DNA of 53,713 nucleotides, from positions 1-53,713 of the forward strand of contig JAICSH010000010.1 in NCBI GenBank assembly GCA_025936995.1, read 5' to 3'. The position numbers and the translations under genes were made by a program. The DNA comes from Thermoleophilia bacterium. Lineage in GTDB: Bacteria > Actinomycetota > Thermoleophilia > Gaiellales > Gaiellaceae. The notes beneath the pieces were generated by a model, which saw only the letters and a list, made by a program, of their open reading frames with translations, ran no database searches and was not told the origin of the DNA. Below are positions 7,254-15,063 of this stretch, piece after piece (positions within the stretch are counted from its first letter, which is position 1; every line of letters starts with the position of its first letter).

Positions 7254-8165
7254 ATGCGCACGCGCTTCCTCGGCGAAGGCGGTCCGGAGGTCTCGGTCGT
7301 CGGGCTCGGCACGAACAACTTCGGCGGACGCATCGACTACGAGCAGTCGCTGGCCGTGATCGACGCCGCGCTCGAGGCCGGCGTGACGCTGTTCGACACG
7401 GCCGACATCTACGGCCAGGGAGCGAGCGAGGAGTACATCGGCCGCGCGCTCGAGGGCCGTCGCGACCGCGTGCTCATCGCGACGAAGTTCGGGAAGCCGA
7501 TGGACGAGCTCCCGGAGGAGCGGCGCGGCACGCCCGACTACATCCGGTGGGCGGTCGAGAGCTCGCTCCGGCGCCTGCGTACCGACGTGATCGACGTCTA
7601 CCAGATGCACGAGCCCGACCCGTCGACTTCGATCGAGGAGACGCTGGGCGCGCTCAACGACCTCGTTCACCAGGGCAAGGTGCGCTGGATCGGCTCGTCG
7701 AACTTTTCCGCCGGGCAGATCGAGGTCGCGGAGGAGGTCGCGCGCGGCGCCGGCTTCCACCGCTTCGTCTCGGCTCAGAACCACTACTCGCTCGCCGTGC
7801 GCGAGGCGGAGGACGAGGTCCTGCCGGCCTGCGAGATGCTGCGGATCGGCTTCCTGCCGTACTTCCCTCTTGCGAGCGGGCTGCTGACGGGCAAGTACAG
7901 CCGCGGCGAGCAGGCGGCGGAGGGACGGCTGGCCGGACGCGAGATCGCGGAGGAACGCTGGGATCGCGCCGAGGCGCTGCAGCGCTACGCCGAGCAGCGC
8001 GGCATCTCGCTCCTCGAGGTCTCGACCGGCGGCCTGCTCGCGATGCCGGCCGTCACGTCGGTGATCGCCGGCGCGACGAAGCCGGAGCAGGTGCGCGCGA
8101 ACGTCGCCGCGGGCGAGTGGGAGCCGAGCGCCGAGGACGTGGAGGAGCTGCGGGCGCTCCGCTGA
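7254..8165 (+). CDS. Aldo/keto reductase
   Basis: A 303-residue NADPH-dependent (beta/alpha)8 reductase. The catalytic tetrad is visible: Asp48 and Tyr53 in LFDTADIYGQG, Lys78 in IATKFG, His119 in YQMHEPD. The strand GKVRWIGSSNFSAGQI and the C-terminal VIAGATKPEQVRAN (cofactor phosphate binding) match the YhdN/Tas-like family. The substrate is an unspecified carbonyl compound. It is preceded by a TAGCGT box 7 nt upstream of the ATG. Its TGA overlaps the first codon (CTG) of the broken GNAT frame that follows, so the two were probably one operon. Confidence 0.9.
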   Translation: MRTRFLGEGGPEVSVVGLGTNNFGGRIDYEQSLAVIDAALEAGVTLFDTADIYGQGASEEYIGRALEGRRDRVLIATKFGKPMDELPEERRGTPDYIRWAVESSLRRLRTDVIDVYQMHEPDPSTSIEETLGALNDLVHQGKVRWIGSSNFSAGQIEVAEEVARGAGFHRFVSAQNHYSLAVREAEDEVLPACEMLRIGFLPYFPLASGLLTGKYSRGEQAAEGRLAGREIAEERWDRAEALQRYAEQRGISLLEVSTGGLLAMPAVTSVIAGATKPEQVRANVAAGEWEPSAEDVEELRALR

Positions 8166-8509
8166 TCGACGACGCGGGCGCCGGCGACGCCGGGTCGCTC
8201 CGCGAGCTCTTCCGCGAGTACGCGGCCTGGCTCGGGCCGGAGGGCTGGTTCGGCGACCCCGAGGCGGAGCTCGCGGCGCTTCCGCGCGGCTACGTCCGTC
8301 CCGCCGGCCGCGGCTCGGGCGTCGGTCGCGCACTCGTCGTGGCAATCGTGGACAAGGCACGGGAGCTCGGCCACCGGACGCTGCGGCTAGACACGCTGCC
8401 GACGATGGACGCGGCGCGGGAGCTCTACCTCTCGCTCGGCTTCCGCCCGATCGAGCGCTACGACGACAACCCTGTCGCGGGCGTCCTCTTCTTCGAGCTG
8501 CGGCTCTGA
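8162..8509 (+). pseudogene. GNAT N-acetyltransferase with internal deletion and no normal start
   Basis: This 115-residue frame has the N-terminal helix LRELFREYAAWLG and the C-terminal half of a GNAT: VRPAGRGSGVGRALV (acetyl-CoA loop, motif A) and LRLDTLPTMDAARELYLSLGF. Between them EAELAALPRGY runs straight into VRPAGRG. Relatives have some 35-40 residues there that form the central beta strands and the substrate site. The loss is in frame. No ATG, GTG or TTG precedes the N-terminal helix; the only possible start is CTG 8162 overlapping the reductase stop as CTGA. I read it as an inactive remnant. Confidence 0.7.
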
Positions 8510-8523
8510 TGTAGCAGGGTGCC

Positions 8524-8613
8524 ATGAGGACGTTCGCGGTGGCGCTCGCCGTTGTCGCAGCCTCGATGGGGTTCCGATCAGAGGCCGGTAGCAGCTACTG
8601 CACGTCTCTGTAA
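8524..8613 (+). pseudogene. Possible truncated secreted-protein start (29 codons)
   Basis: ATG 8524 opens a 29-residue frame (MRTFAVALAVVAASMGF, then a short polar tail) that ends at TAA 8611. It resembles a signal peptide with no mature protein. The frame is cut off inside the left end of the inverted-repeat element at 8585-8707, as if that element had entered a secreted-protein gene. Coding status is uncertain. Confidence 0.3.
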
Positions 8614-8707
8614 CGCCGCGTTTTGGCTTGAACAAGCGGAATTCGTCCGAGCGGCGTTACGGCTTCGTGACGTGACGGCACGCTTTCGTGAGGGTAGCTG
8701 CTACCGG
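8585..8707. repeat. Nested inverted-repeat element, MITE-like or structured RNA
   Basis: Three nested dyads: outer 14-bp perfect arms CCGGTAGCAGCTAC (8585-8598) and its inverse (8694-8707); middle 10-bp perfect arms GTAACGCCGC (8610-8619) and inverse (8651-8660); inner GCTTG-AA-CAAGC (8626-8637). Total 123 bp. No clear target-site duplication flanks it. It could be a small non-autonomous element or a structured RNA; it also lies between convergent transcripts and may help terminate them. Confidence 0.6.
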
Positions 8708-8715
8708 TCTGGCGG

Positions 8716-9012
8716 TCAGGCGGCGGCGACGTCGCCGAGCCGGAACCGGAGGTCGTTGAGCCGGTCGTGCCAGTCGTCGGAGAGTGCCGCGACGCATTTC
8801 ATCGAGCGGCAGGCCAGCTCGAGGAGCTCGTCGGACGGGATCCCGTGCATCTCGACCCATTCGCGGTCGGCCGGAGGAAGCTCGTCCGGCGGCTCGCCCG
8901 CGGTCGCTGCGACGAGCTCCGCCGCCCGCACCGCGCGCTCCACCGTCTGCTCGTCCGGTTGCTCCTTGCAAGCCGCATCGAGCGTCAGTCGGAGCGAGTC
9001 CCAGTCCTCCAT
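8716..9012 (-). CDS. Small protein (98 aa), weak DUF4259-like resemblance
   Basis: A 98-residue acidic, helical protein starting MEDWDSLRLTLDAA. The segment VERAVRAAELVAATAGEPPDELP and later ELLELACRSMKCVAALSD recalls the C-terminal helices of DUF4259 proteins, but the family's N-terminal glycine-rich motif is missing. No signal peptide or membrane helix. The ATG overlaps the TGA of the ATP-grasp gene by one base (TGATG), so it is translationally coupled as third gene of an operon. Function unknown; a partner of the ATP-grasp enzyme is possible. Confidence 0.65.
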   Translation of the reverse strand: MEDWDSLRLTLDAACKEQPDEQTVERAVRAAELVAATAGEPPDELPPADREWVEMHGIPSDELLELACRSMKCVAALSDDWHDRLNDLRFRLGDVAAA

Positions 9013-10028
9013 CACGGATCGAATTCCACCTGGTCGAAGAAACGAAGCACGGTGTGCCCGGGGCGCACGCGATCTTGCACTCCCCGCAGCTCGTCGTCGG
9101 AAACCTCGCCCAGCGCCCGCTTGACGGCGAGCCACGGGAGGTTGAAGTCCTCCTGGATCATCATCGTCGAGATCCGCGGGTTGATCTCGATCACCTTCTC
9201 GCCCATGAACTGGATGCTGAAGAACCACTCGAGCCCGAACTCCGCCACGACGCGCTCGGACGCGGCGACGAGCTCCGGCGCGTCGAGGGTGACGAAGTAC
9301 ATGCCGAGGCCGCACCGCACGGACTCGCGCGTCCGCGTTGCCTGGAGGACGATGCGGCTGCCGTCCGCGATGCCGTCGACCGTCCGCTCCGGCTCCGTGA
9401 GGAACTCCATCACGAGCAGGTCGAGGCCGTCGTCCGGCAGCAGCTCCACCGCCTCCTCGAGCCGCATCGCGAGCGCGCCGGGCCGCTCGTTGAGCAGCTG
9501 GTGCGCGCGGTCGACGCTCGGGTCGAGCACGCGGAAGCCGCGCGAGCCGGAGGAGAAGACCGGCTTGAAGCAGACGGGCCGCTCGGGGTAGCCGAGCTCA
9601 CGGGCCGCCTCCTCGACGCCGGCGGCACCGGTCACGCGGCGGAACTCGGGAGCGCCGACGCCGATCCGGTGCGCCGCGTCGAACGTCTCCGCCTTGTCGT
9701 TCGAGCGGCGCTCCGCGTCCGGGTTGCAGATCATGACCGGCACCGGAAACTCGCCGCGCCGCGGCGCCAGGTGGTGCAAGTCGTGCGACGACTCCGGCAA
9801 CACGACGTCGACGCTCTCCTTCTCGACGAGCGCGAGGAGCGCGTCCGGGAACATGGGGTCGGCCCCGGGCGGGACGAGGTGGAACGCGTCGCACAGATGG
9901 CGGCCGATCGCGCGCTCGGACATGTCCACTCCGACGAGGCGCACCTCCCGCTCACCGTTGTCGCGCAGCGCGCGGAGGAGCCGGGCCGCTCCCGGCGCGC
10001 CGCACGCCGTGACGAGGATCGTCGTCAC
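9012..10028 (-). CDS. ATP-grasp enzyme, carbamoyl-phosphate-synthase-like
   Basis: A 338-residue protein: N-terminal preATP-grasp Rossmann-like fold (TTILVTACGAPGAARLLRALR), a linker with NDKAETFDAAHRIGVGAPEF, the ATP-binding part with CFKPVFSSGSRGFRVL (lysine and glycine-rich loop) and the metal-binding end FMGEKVIEINPRISTMM. The family makes acyl phosphates and joins them to amines or thiols; substrates are not deducible. I placed the start at GTG 10028 because it overlaps the methyltransferase stop as GTGA and fits the family N terminus; the frame is open upstream only as shadow sequence. A second protein with the same overall layout is at 48635. Confidence 0.8.
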   Translation of the reverse strand: MTTILVTACGAPGAARLLRALRDNGEREVRLVGVDMSERAIGRHLCDAFHLVPPGADPMFPDALLALVEKESVDVVLPESSHDLHHLAPRRGEFPVPVMICNPDAERRSNDKAETFDAAHRIGVGAPEFRRVTGAAGVEEAARELGYPERPVCFKPVFSSGSRGFRVLDPSVDRAHQLLNERPGALAMRLEEAVELLPDDGLDLLVMEFLTEPERTVDGIADGSRIVLQATRTRESVRCGLGMYFVTLDAPELVAASERVVAEFGLEWFFSIQFMGEKVIEINPRISTMMIQEDFNLPWLAVKRALGEVSDDELRGVQDRVRPGHTVLRFFDQVEFDP

Positions 10029-10657
10029 GCCTGCGCGAGCACCCACTGGAACGTCACCTCCCCCGGCTCCGGCTCCGGTTCCTCGAACGTGACGAGCGCG
10101 TCCCGCTCGATCGTGAATCCCGCCTCGCGGACGAGCCCCGAGTTGACCGCAGGATCGAAGCCTGCAAAGAACGTCGGAGCTCCGAGCCACTCCCCGGTCC
10201 AGCCGGGATTGTCGGCGGCGCCGAACGCCGTGAGCAACCAGCCGCCCGGCACGAGCCAGCCGTGGATCCGCTCGAGGAGCGGTCCGAGCAGCTCGCGCGG
10301 GACGTGGTTGAAGACGTAGAACGAGGCGACGGCGTCGAACGAGGCAGGCGGGAGCTCGAGCTCGGTGAAGTCGGCGCAGAGGAACTCGGCCCCCGGGATC
10401 GCGACGCGCGCGCGTGCGACCTGGTGCGTCGAGATGTCGACGCCGGTCACTGCGAACCGCCCGGCGAGCCGCTGCGTCTCCGGGGTGCCGGCGCCGCAGC
10501 CGAGCTCCAGGAGCCGAGCCCCCGCGCCGAGCCGCGAGACGAGCTCGTCCTCCCACTCGCGGCGGGGATCGCCGACGATGCGCGTGCGCCACTCGGCGAA
10601 CGTGTCGCCGATGGCGTCGTAGCCGTCCGCGACGATCTGCGTCCGTGGATCGGGCAC
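10025..10657 (-). CDS. Class I SAM-dependent methyltransferase
   Basis: A 210-residue enzyme. Motif I LLELGCGAGTPET is near residue 50, followed by GVDISTHQVARAR, the acidic EFLCADFTELELPPASFDAVASFYVFNHV and the LLGPLLERIHGWLVPGGWLL block. This is the common small-molecule (UbiE/COQ5-like) fold. First gene of a coupled trio with the ATP-grasp and 98-residue proteins. The GTG start is set by a TAGCAT box 7 nt upstream; an upstream ATG in the same frame would run across the divergent promoter. Substrate unknown. Confidence 0.82.
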   Translation of the reverse strand: MPDPRTQIVADGYDAIGDTFAEWRTRIVGDPRREWEDELVSRLGAGARLLELGCGAGTPETQRLAGRFAVTGVDISTHQVARARVAIPGAEFLCADFTELELPPASFDAVASFYVFNHVPRELLGPLLERIHGWLVPGGWLLTAFGAADNPGWTGEWLGAPTFFAGFDPAVNSGLVREAGFTIERDALVTFEEPEPEPGEVTFQWVLAQA

Positions 10658-10664
10658 GGGAGCG

Positions 10665-10692
10665 ATGCTACTTCGGGGCCGCCCACTACACT
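10665..10692. promoter_or_regulatory. Divergent -10 boxes, methyltransferase and flippase-like operons
   Basis: Minus strand TAGCAT (10670-10665), 7 nt before GTG 10657. Plus strand TACACT (10687-10692), 9 nt before GTG 10702, the first codon of a micro-ORF that overlaps the start of the flippase-like gene. Confidence 0.5.
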
Positions 10693-10701
10693 CGCGGTCG
10701 G

Positions 10702-10725
10702 GTGAAGGTGGTGGCCACAGCGTGA
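10702..10725 (+). other. Possible leaderless 7-codon upstream ORF
   Basis: GTG 10702 begins GTG AAG GTG GTG GCC ACA GCG TGA, whose stop overlaps the GTG of the membrane-protein gene at 10722 (GTGA). The preceding TACACT box makes it the first start on the mRNA. It may load ribosomes that restart at the overlap. Purely sequence-based. Confidence 0.35.
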
Positions 10726-11696
10726 GCCGTTCCCGCGCACTGCGCGCCGGCGGGACGCTCGTGATCACCGGCCTGGCCGCCGCGTACATCCTCTGGCGGA
10801 TCGACCTCGGCCAGACGGGACACGTCCTCGCGCACGCGAGCATCGGCTGGTGGCTCGCCTCCTGCGGGATCTGGATCGTCTCGGTCTGGCCGCTCTCGTG
10901 GCGCTGGCTGAAGCTCCTCGCAGCGGGAGGGGTGCACGAGCGCCTCGGCTGGCTCGTGCGGACGACGTTCGTCGCCTATGCCGCCGCGCAGGTGCTTCCG
11001 ACCTCCCTCGGTGGCGACGCGTCGCGCATCTACGAGACGACGCGCCGTCATCCCGGCTCGCGCGGTCCGGTGGCGGGCACCGTGTTGCTCGAGCGCGCGC
11101 TCGGCGGGGCGGCCACCCTCGTTCTCGCGGCCGCAGGCTTCGCGCTCGCCGTCGGCCGCTACTCGGTTGGCGGCTACCTCTGGGTCGAGCTCGCGTTCGT
11201 CGTGCTCAGCGCGGGCGCCGCGTTCGTCCTCTTCTCGACCCGCCTCCATCCGCTCCTGCACCGGCTGCGCCCGCTGCTCCAACGCCTGCGCGTGGAGTCG
11301 GTCCTGCGTGACGTCTATCTCGCGCTGCACGCGTACCGGACGCGGCTGCGCGTGCTCGGCTGGGCGTTCGCGCTGACGGTCGGAGTGCAGGCGGCGCGCG
11401 TGCTCGCGATCTGGTGCGCCGGCAAGGCGGTCGGCGTCGACCTCTCGCCGCGGCCCTACTACGTGATGGGCCCGCTCCTCTTCCTCGTCATGCTCGTGCC
11501 GTTCACGATCAACGGTCTCGCCGTGCGGGAATCGTTCTTCGTGAGCTTCCTCGGGGCACTCGGCGTCTCTGCCGACCGCGCGTTCTCGGCCGGCTTCCTC
11601 TTCTTCGTCGTCACGGTCGCCGTCGCCCTGCCGGGCGCGGTCCTCGTCGCGTGGGAGGCCATGCATCCGCGGGCCGTGCCGGGGACGGCGCGATGA
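10722..11696 (+). CDS. Lysylphosphatidylglycerol synthase TM-like / flippase-like membrane protein
   Basis: A 324-residue protein with about eight hydrophobic segments and the UPF0104/AglD hallmarks: RWLKLL after the second helix, FVAYAAAQVLPTSLGGDASRIYETTRR, ERALGGAATLVL, and the late MLVPFTINGLAVRESFFVSFLGALG. Family members work in lipid or polyprenyl-linked glycan steps (AglD) or form the membrane part of MprF. In this locus it may move or process lipid-linked sugars, since no Wzx is visible (inference). The GTG start overlaps a micro-ORF stop; its own stop overlaps the next ATG (ATGA). Confidence 0.82.
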   Translation: MSRSRALRAGGTLVITGLAAAYILWRIDLGQTGHVLAHASIGWWLASCGIWIVSVWPLSWRWLKLLAAGGVHERLGWLVRTTFVAYAAAQVLPTSLGGDASRIYETTRRHPGSRGPVAGTVLLERALGGAATLVLAAAGFALAVGRYSVGGYLWVELAFVVLSAGAAFVLFSTRLHPLLHRLRPLLQRLRVESVLRDVYLALHAYRTRLRVLGWAFALTVGVQAARVLAIWCAGKAVGVDLSPRPYYVMGPLLFLVMLVPFTINGLAVRESFFVSFLGALGVSADRAFSAGFLFFVVTVAVALPGAVLVAWEAMHPRAVPGTAR

Positions 11697-13813
11697 ACTG
11701 GCTCGCGCCTCCGGTGGTCGAGCTGCGGAGGCCCGCCGCGGTGCCCGCGGGTGCGTTGTGGCGACTCGTGACGCCGGCCGCCGTGGCCGCGCTGCTCGGA
11801 ATCTCGCGTCTCCTGCCGGAGACGGGATTCGGGCTATGGGTGCGGCTCGCCGCCGGGACACTGGTCGTGATCCTGCCGGGCGTGTTCGTCGCGCGCTGCC
11901 TCGGCCAGCGGAGCGCCGCCGCGGCCTTCGCATCGTCCGTCACGCTCGTGGGCGCCGGGCTGGCGCTGACCTTCGCCGTCGGAGGGTCGCTCGACGTGAC
12001 GCTCGCCTTCCTGCTCGCCGCCGGCGCGCTCGCCTTCGTCTGGTCGCTCACGGGCCGCAACGCGCGGGAGGTCAGGCTGCCCGGCGCGGCGCGTTTCATG
12101 CGCGGCTTCCTCGTGGTCGGCGGCCTCGGGCTCGGCGTCGGCCTCTGGTTCGTGCAGGGCGCGTTCACCGGCGACACGTTCTTCCATCTCGGACGGATGC
12201 GGAAGCTCGACGCGCTCGGCTCGCTCTCGCTGCACAACGTGGGCGAGTTCGCGCACGGCGGCCTCCATCCCGGCTACGCGTTCCCGATGTGGCACGCGTG
12301 GCTCGCGCTGGTGGCGAGACTCGCCGGCGTCGATCCCGCGAGCGTCGCAGCTCACGAGTCGAGCCTGCTCGCGCCGCTCGCCCTCGTCCTCGCCTTCGAG
12401 ATGGGCTGGGCGATCTTCCGCTCGACGGGCCTCGCGTTCGCCGTCGTGCTCGGCCAGGTCGCGATCAAATGCCTCGCGCCGGGACACGCGGGCGTATATC
12501 CCTTCCTCTGGGAGCCGTCGACGGTCGCCACGCAGCTGCTCGTGCCCGCCGCGATCGCGTTCTTCTTCCACTTCGTCCGGAGGCCGAGCCGGCCGGTTGC
12601 GATCATGCTCGCCGCGACCTCGGGCTCGCTCGCGCTCGTCCACCCGACGTACGCGCTGTTCCTCGCGATTCCCCTGGGAGCGTTCGTCGTCGCGCGTGTG
12701 CTGCTCACGCGAGGTACCGATCTCCGGAACGGCGTCCTCGGGTTTGCCGTCTTCGGCCTGCCGATGTCGCTCGCCTTCATCTGGCTCGAGCCGGTCGTGC
12801 AGCAGACGATTCCGGTGTCCCCGGGGCCGAAGCAGCTCCAGGCGAACCTCGACCACTACCACGTGGATCTCGTCGTGCACTCGCTCTCGCGCTACAGTCT
12901 CCAGGCCGCTCGTATCGACCGGAACGGATCGATCGCGATCGCGGCGCTGCTTCTCGTGCCTCTGGCGGTCTTCGCCCGGCGGCGGCGCTGGGGTGCGCTC
13001 GTGCTCGGGGGCGCCGTCGCGGTGCTCGGCACCGAGCTGTGGCCGCTCGTCTTCCCGCACTTCTCGGACGCAGTGTCGCTTTCGCAGTCACGGCGACTGT
13101 CCGGCTTCATCCCGTTCGCGGTCGCCCTCGCCGGCGGCGCCGCGATCGTGAGCCGCTTCTCCCGGACGCTCGCGATCCTGCTCGGCCTGATCTCCGGGAT
13201 CTGGCTCCAGGTCGTCTACGCCGGAGACTTCGGCCTGCGCGCACGGGCAACCGAGCCGGCCGCGCCCGTGTGGATCGCGCTCTACGGCGGGATCGCCGCG
13301 CTCGTGATCGGAGCCTTGCTCGCGTGGCGGCGCCGGGACCGCCCGGTGGCGGCGGTCGGCCGTCAGCGCGGGATCACGACCGCGCTCGCCGTCCTCCTCT
13401 TCGCGCTGCCCGTGGCCGTGCACGGCTTCTCGAACTGGTCGCCGAAGACGGCGGAGGACAAGTACGCCCTGACTCCCGGCCTGATCCGCTTCCTGCAGCG
13501 GGACGTACCGCCCCGGTCGGTCGTCATCGCCGACCTCGGGACGAGCTACCGGGCCACGGCGTTCGCTCCGGTCTACGTCGTGGCGGTGCCGCCGACGCAT
13601 GCGGCGAACACGCGGCCGAACGAGCTGCGCAAGCGGAGACTCGCCGTGCTGCGGTTCCTCAGGCAGCCCACGCTCGACGTCGCGCAGCGCTGGCGGGCAC
13701 AGTGGATCGTCCTGACCCGCGACGAGCGCCTGCGGGCGATCGCCCGGCTGGGCCGGCCCGTCTACGAGGACGAGCGGTTCGTGGTCTTCCGCGCATTACC
13801 GTTGCCGCGGTGA
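11693..13813 (+). CDS. GT-C-type polytopic glycosyltransferase-like membrane protein
   Basis: A 706-residue protein with about 14-16 hydrophobic helices and a soluble C-terminal region of about 120 residues. After an early helix lies GDTFFHLGRMRKLDAL, resembling the acidic loop-1 motif of GT-C enzymes that use polyprenyl-phosphate sugars; HPGYAFPMWHAWLALVARL follows. The C-terminal part (DKYALTPGLIRFLQRDVPPRSVVIADLGTSY) matches the periplasmic segment of large actinobacterial membrane proteins of this type. It probably adds a sugar on the outer face of the membrane. ATGA overlap with the flippase-like gene and GTGA overlap with the next GT4 show one operon. Confidence 0.75.
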   Translation: MNWLAPPVVELRRPAAVPAGALWRLVTPAAVAALLGISRLLPETGFGLWVRLAAGTLVVILPGVFVARCLGQRSAAAAFASSVTLVGAGLALTFAVGGSLDVTLAFLLAAGALAFVWSLTGRNAREVRLPGAARFMRGFLVVGGLGLGVGLWFVQGAFTGDTFFHLGRMRKLDALGSLSLHNVGEFAHGGLHPGYAFPMWHAWLALVARLAGVDPASVAAHESSLLAPLALVLAFEMGWAIFRSTGLAFAVVLGQVAIKCLAPGHAGVYPFLWEPSTVATQLLVPAAIAFFFHFVRRPSRPVAIMLAATSGSLALVHPTYALFLAIPLGAFVVARVLLTRGTDLRNGVLGFAVFGLPMSLAFIWLEPVVQQTIPVSPGPKQLQANLDHYHVDLVVHSLSRYSLQAARIDRNGSIAIAALLLVPLAVFARRRRWGALVLGGAVAVLGTELWPLVFPHFSDAVSLSQSRRLSGFIPFAVALAGGAAIVSRFSRTLAILLGLISGIWLQVVYAGDFGLRARATEPAAPVWIALYGGIAALVIGALLAWRRRDRPVAAVGRQRGITTALAVLLFALPVAVHGFSNWSPKTAEDKYALTPGLIRFLQRDVPPRSVVIADLGTSYRATAFAPVYVVAVPPTHAANTRPNELRKRRLAVLRFLRQPTLDVAQRWRAQWIVLTRDERLRAIARLGRPVYEDERFVVFRALPLPR

Positions 13814-15063
13814 AAGTGCTCCTCGTGACGCGCCACTTCCCGCCCGGCGGCGGGGGCGGCGTCCAGCGGCCGCTCAAGTTCGCCACGCACCTGCCCGCGC
13901 TCGGGATCGAGACGCACGTCCTCGCGCCGGACGTTCCCGGCTCGGCGCCGGAGGACGACGAGCTCGAGCTGCCGACGCAGGCGTGGATCCATCGCGTGCG
14001 CTACGTCGGCCCGCGCGCCGGCCGTCCGTCGGAGCGGCTCCTCGCGACGCAGGGACTCGCGCGGGTCGGGACGCAGGCCGCGCTGCTCGGCCGGCGGCTC
14101 CTCGTCCCCGACGAGAACGTCCCGTGGAGCACCGTCGCGCTGCCGTTCGCGATCCGGCTCGTGCGCCGCGAGGGAATCGACGTCGTATTGACGACCTCGC
14201 CGCCGCCGTCGCTCCACCTCCTCGGCGCCGCGGTGAAGCGGACGACCCGCGCGGCCTGGGTCGCCGACCTCCGCGATCCGCTCACGTCGCACCCGCACCG
14301 GCGCGGGTACGAGTCCCAGCTCGCCCGGCTGAAGGAGAAGACCGCCGGCGGAGTGGGGCGGCTCGTCGCGTCGCGGGCCGACGCGATCGTGGCGGTGTCC
14401 GACGCGATCGCGGACGAGATGCGGGCGCTCGAGCCGAAGGGCAAGGTCGTGACGATCGCCAACGGCTGCGACTTCGACGACTTCGCCGGGCTCGAGCATC
14501 ACGCGAGCGAGCGGCTCCGGATCACCCACGCCGGCCACTTCCACGGCAAGCGCGACCCGAAGCCGTTCCTGCGTGCGCTCGCCGACTCGGGCCTCGACGA
14601 CGTCGTCGTCCGCTTCGCCGGAGACTTTCGCTCCGCCGACCGCGAGTACGCGGAGGAGCTCGGTCTCGGCGACCGGATCGAGCTGCTCGGTGACCTCTCC
14701 CGCCGCCGCTCGCTCGAGCTCCAGCGGGACTCCGAGGCGCTGCTCCTCCTGATCCCGGAGTCGGGGGGCCGGGGACGGGGCGTGATCACCGGGAAGATCT
14801 ACGAGTACCTGGCCGCGGAGCGCCCCATCCTCGCCGCCGTGCCGCCGGACGGTGCCGCCGCGAAGCTCGTGCGCGACACGGGAGCGGGCGTCGTCGTCCC
14901 CTCCGACGACGTCGATGCGCAGCGCGACGCGCTGCTCGACCTCCACCGGCGCTGGCGGGCGGGAAGCCTGAACGGGACCCCGCTCTCGGCGGAGTGGCGA
15001 CAGCGGCTGTCGCGCGGGCGGCGGGTCGAGGAGCTCGCCGACCTGCTGAGGAGCGTCGCGTGA
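13810..15063 (+). CDS. Glycosyltransferase family 4
   Basis: A 417-residue GT-B enzyme. The N-terminal acceptor domain begins KVLLVTRHFPPGGGGGVQRPLKF. The donor domain follows VVTIANGCDFDDF, with ITHAGHFHGKRDPKPFLRAL and the nucleotide-sugar site LLLIPESGGRGRGVITGKIYEYLAAERPILAAVP. It is a cytosolic, membrane-associated enzyme that transfers a sugar from a nucleotide donor to a lipid-linked acceptor; sugar unknown. The start is GTG 13810, overlapping the preceding stop as GTGA; the very long open frame further upstream in this phase is a shadow of the GT-C gene. The stop again overlaps the next GTG. Confidence 0.88.
   Translation: MKVLLVTRHFPPGGGGGVQRPLKFATHLPALGIETHVLAPDVPGSAPEDDELELPTQAWIHRVRYVGPRAGRPSERLLATQGLARVGTQAALLGRRLLVPDENVPWSTVALPFAIRLVRREGIDVVLTTSPPPSLHLLGAAVKRTTRAAWVADLRDPLTSHPHRRGYESQLARLKEKTAGGVGRLVASRADAIVAVSDAIADEMRALEPKGKVVTIANGCDFDDFAGLEHHASERLRITHAGHFHGKRDPKPFLRALADSGLDDVVVRFAGDFRSADREYAEELGLGDRIELLGDLSRRRSLELQRDSEALLLLIPESGGRGRGVITGKIYEYLAAERPILAAVPPDGAAAKLVRDTGAGVVVPSDDVDAQRDALLDLHRRWRAGSLNGTPLSAEWRQRLSRGRRVEELADLLRSVA

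Noticed and set aside
11758-15063. A 1101-codon plus-strand frame suggesting a giant fusion protein
   Set aside because: The first part is an arginine/alanine-rich shadow of the GT-C gene; real coding in this frame starts at GTG 13810 (GTGA overlap).
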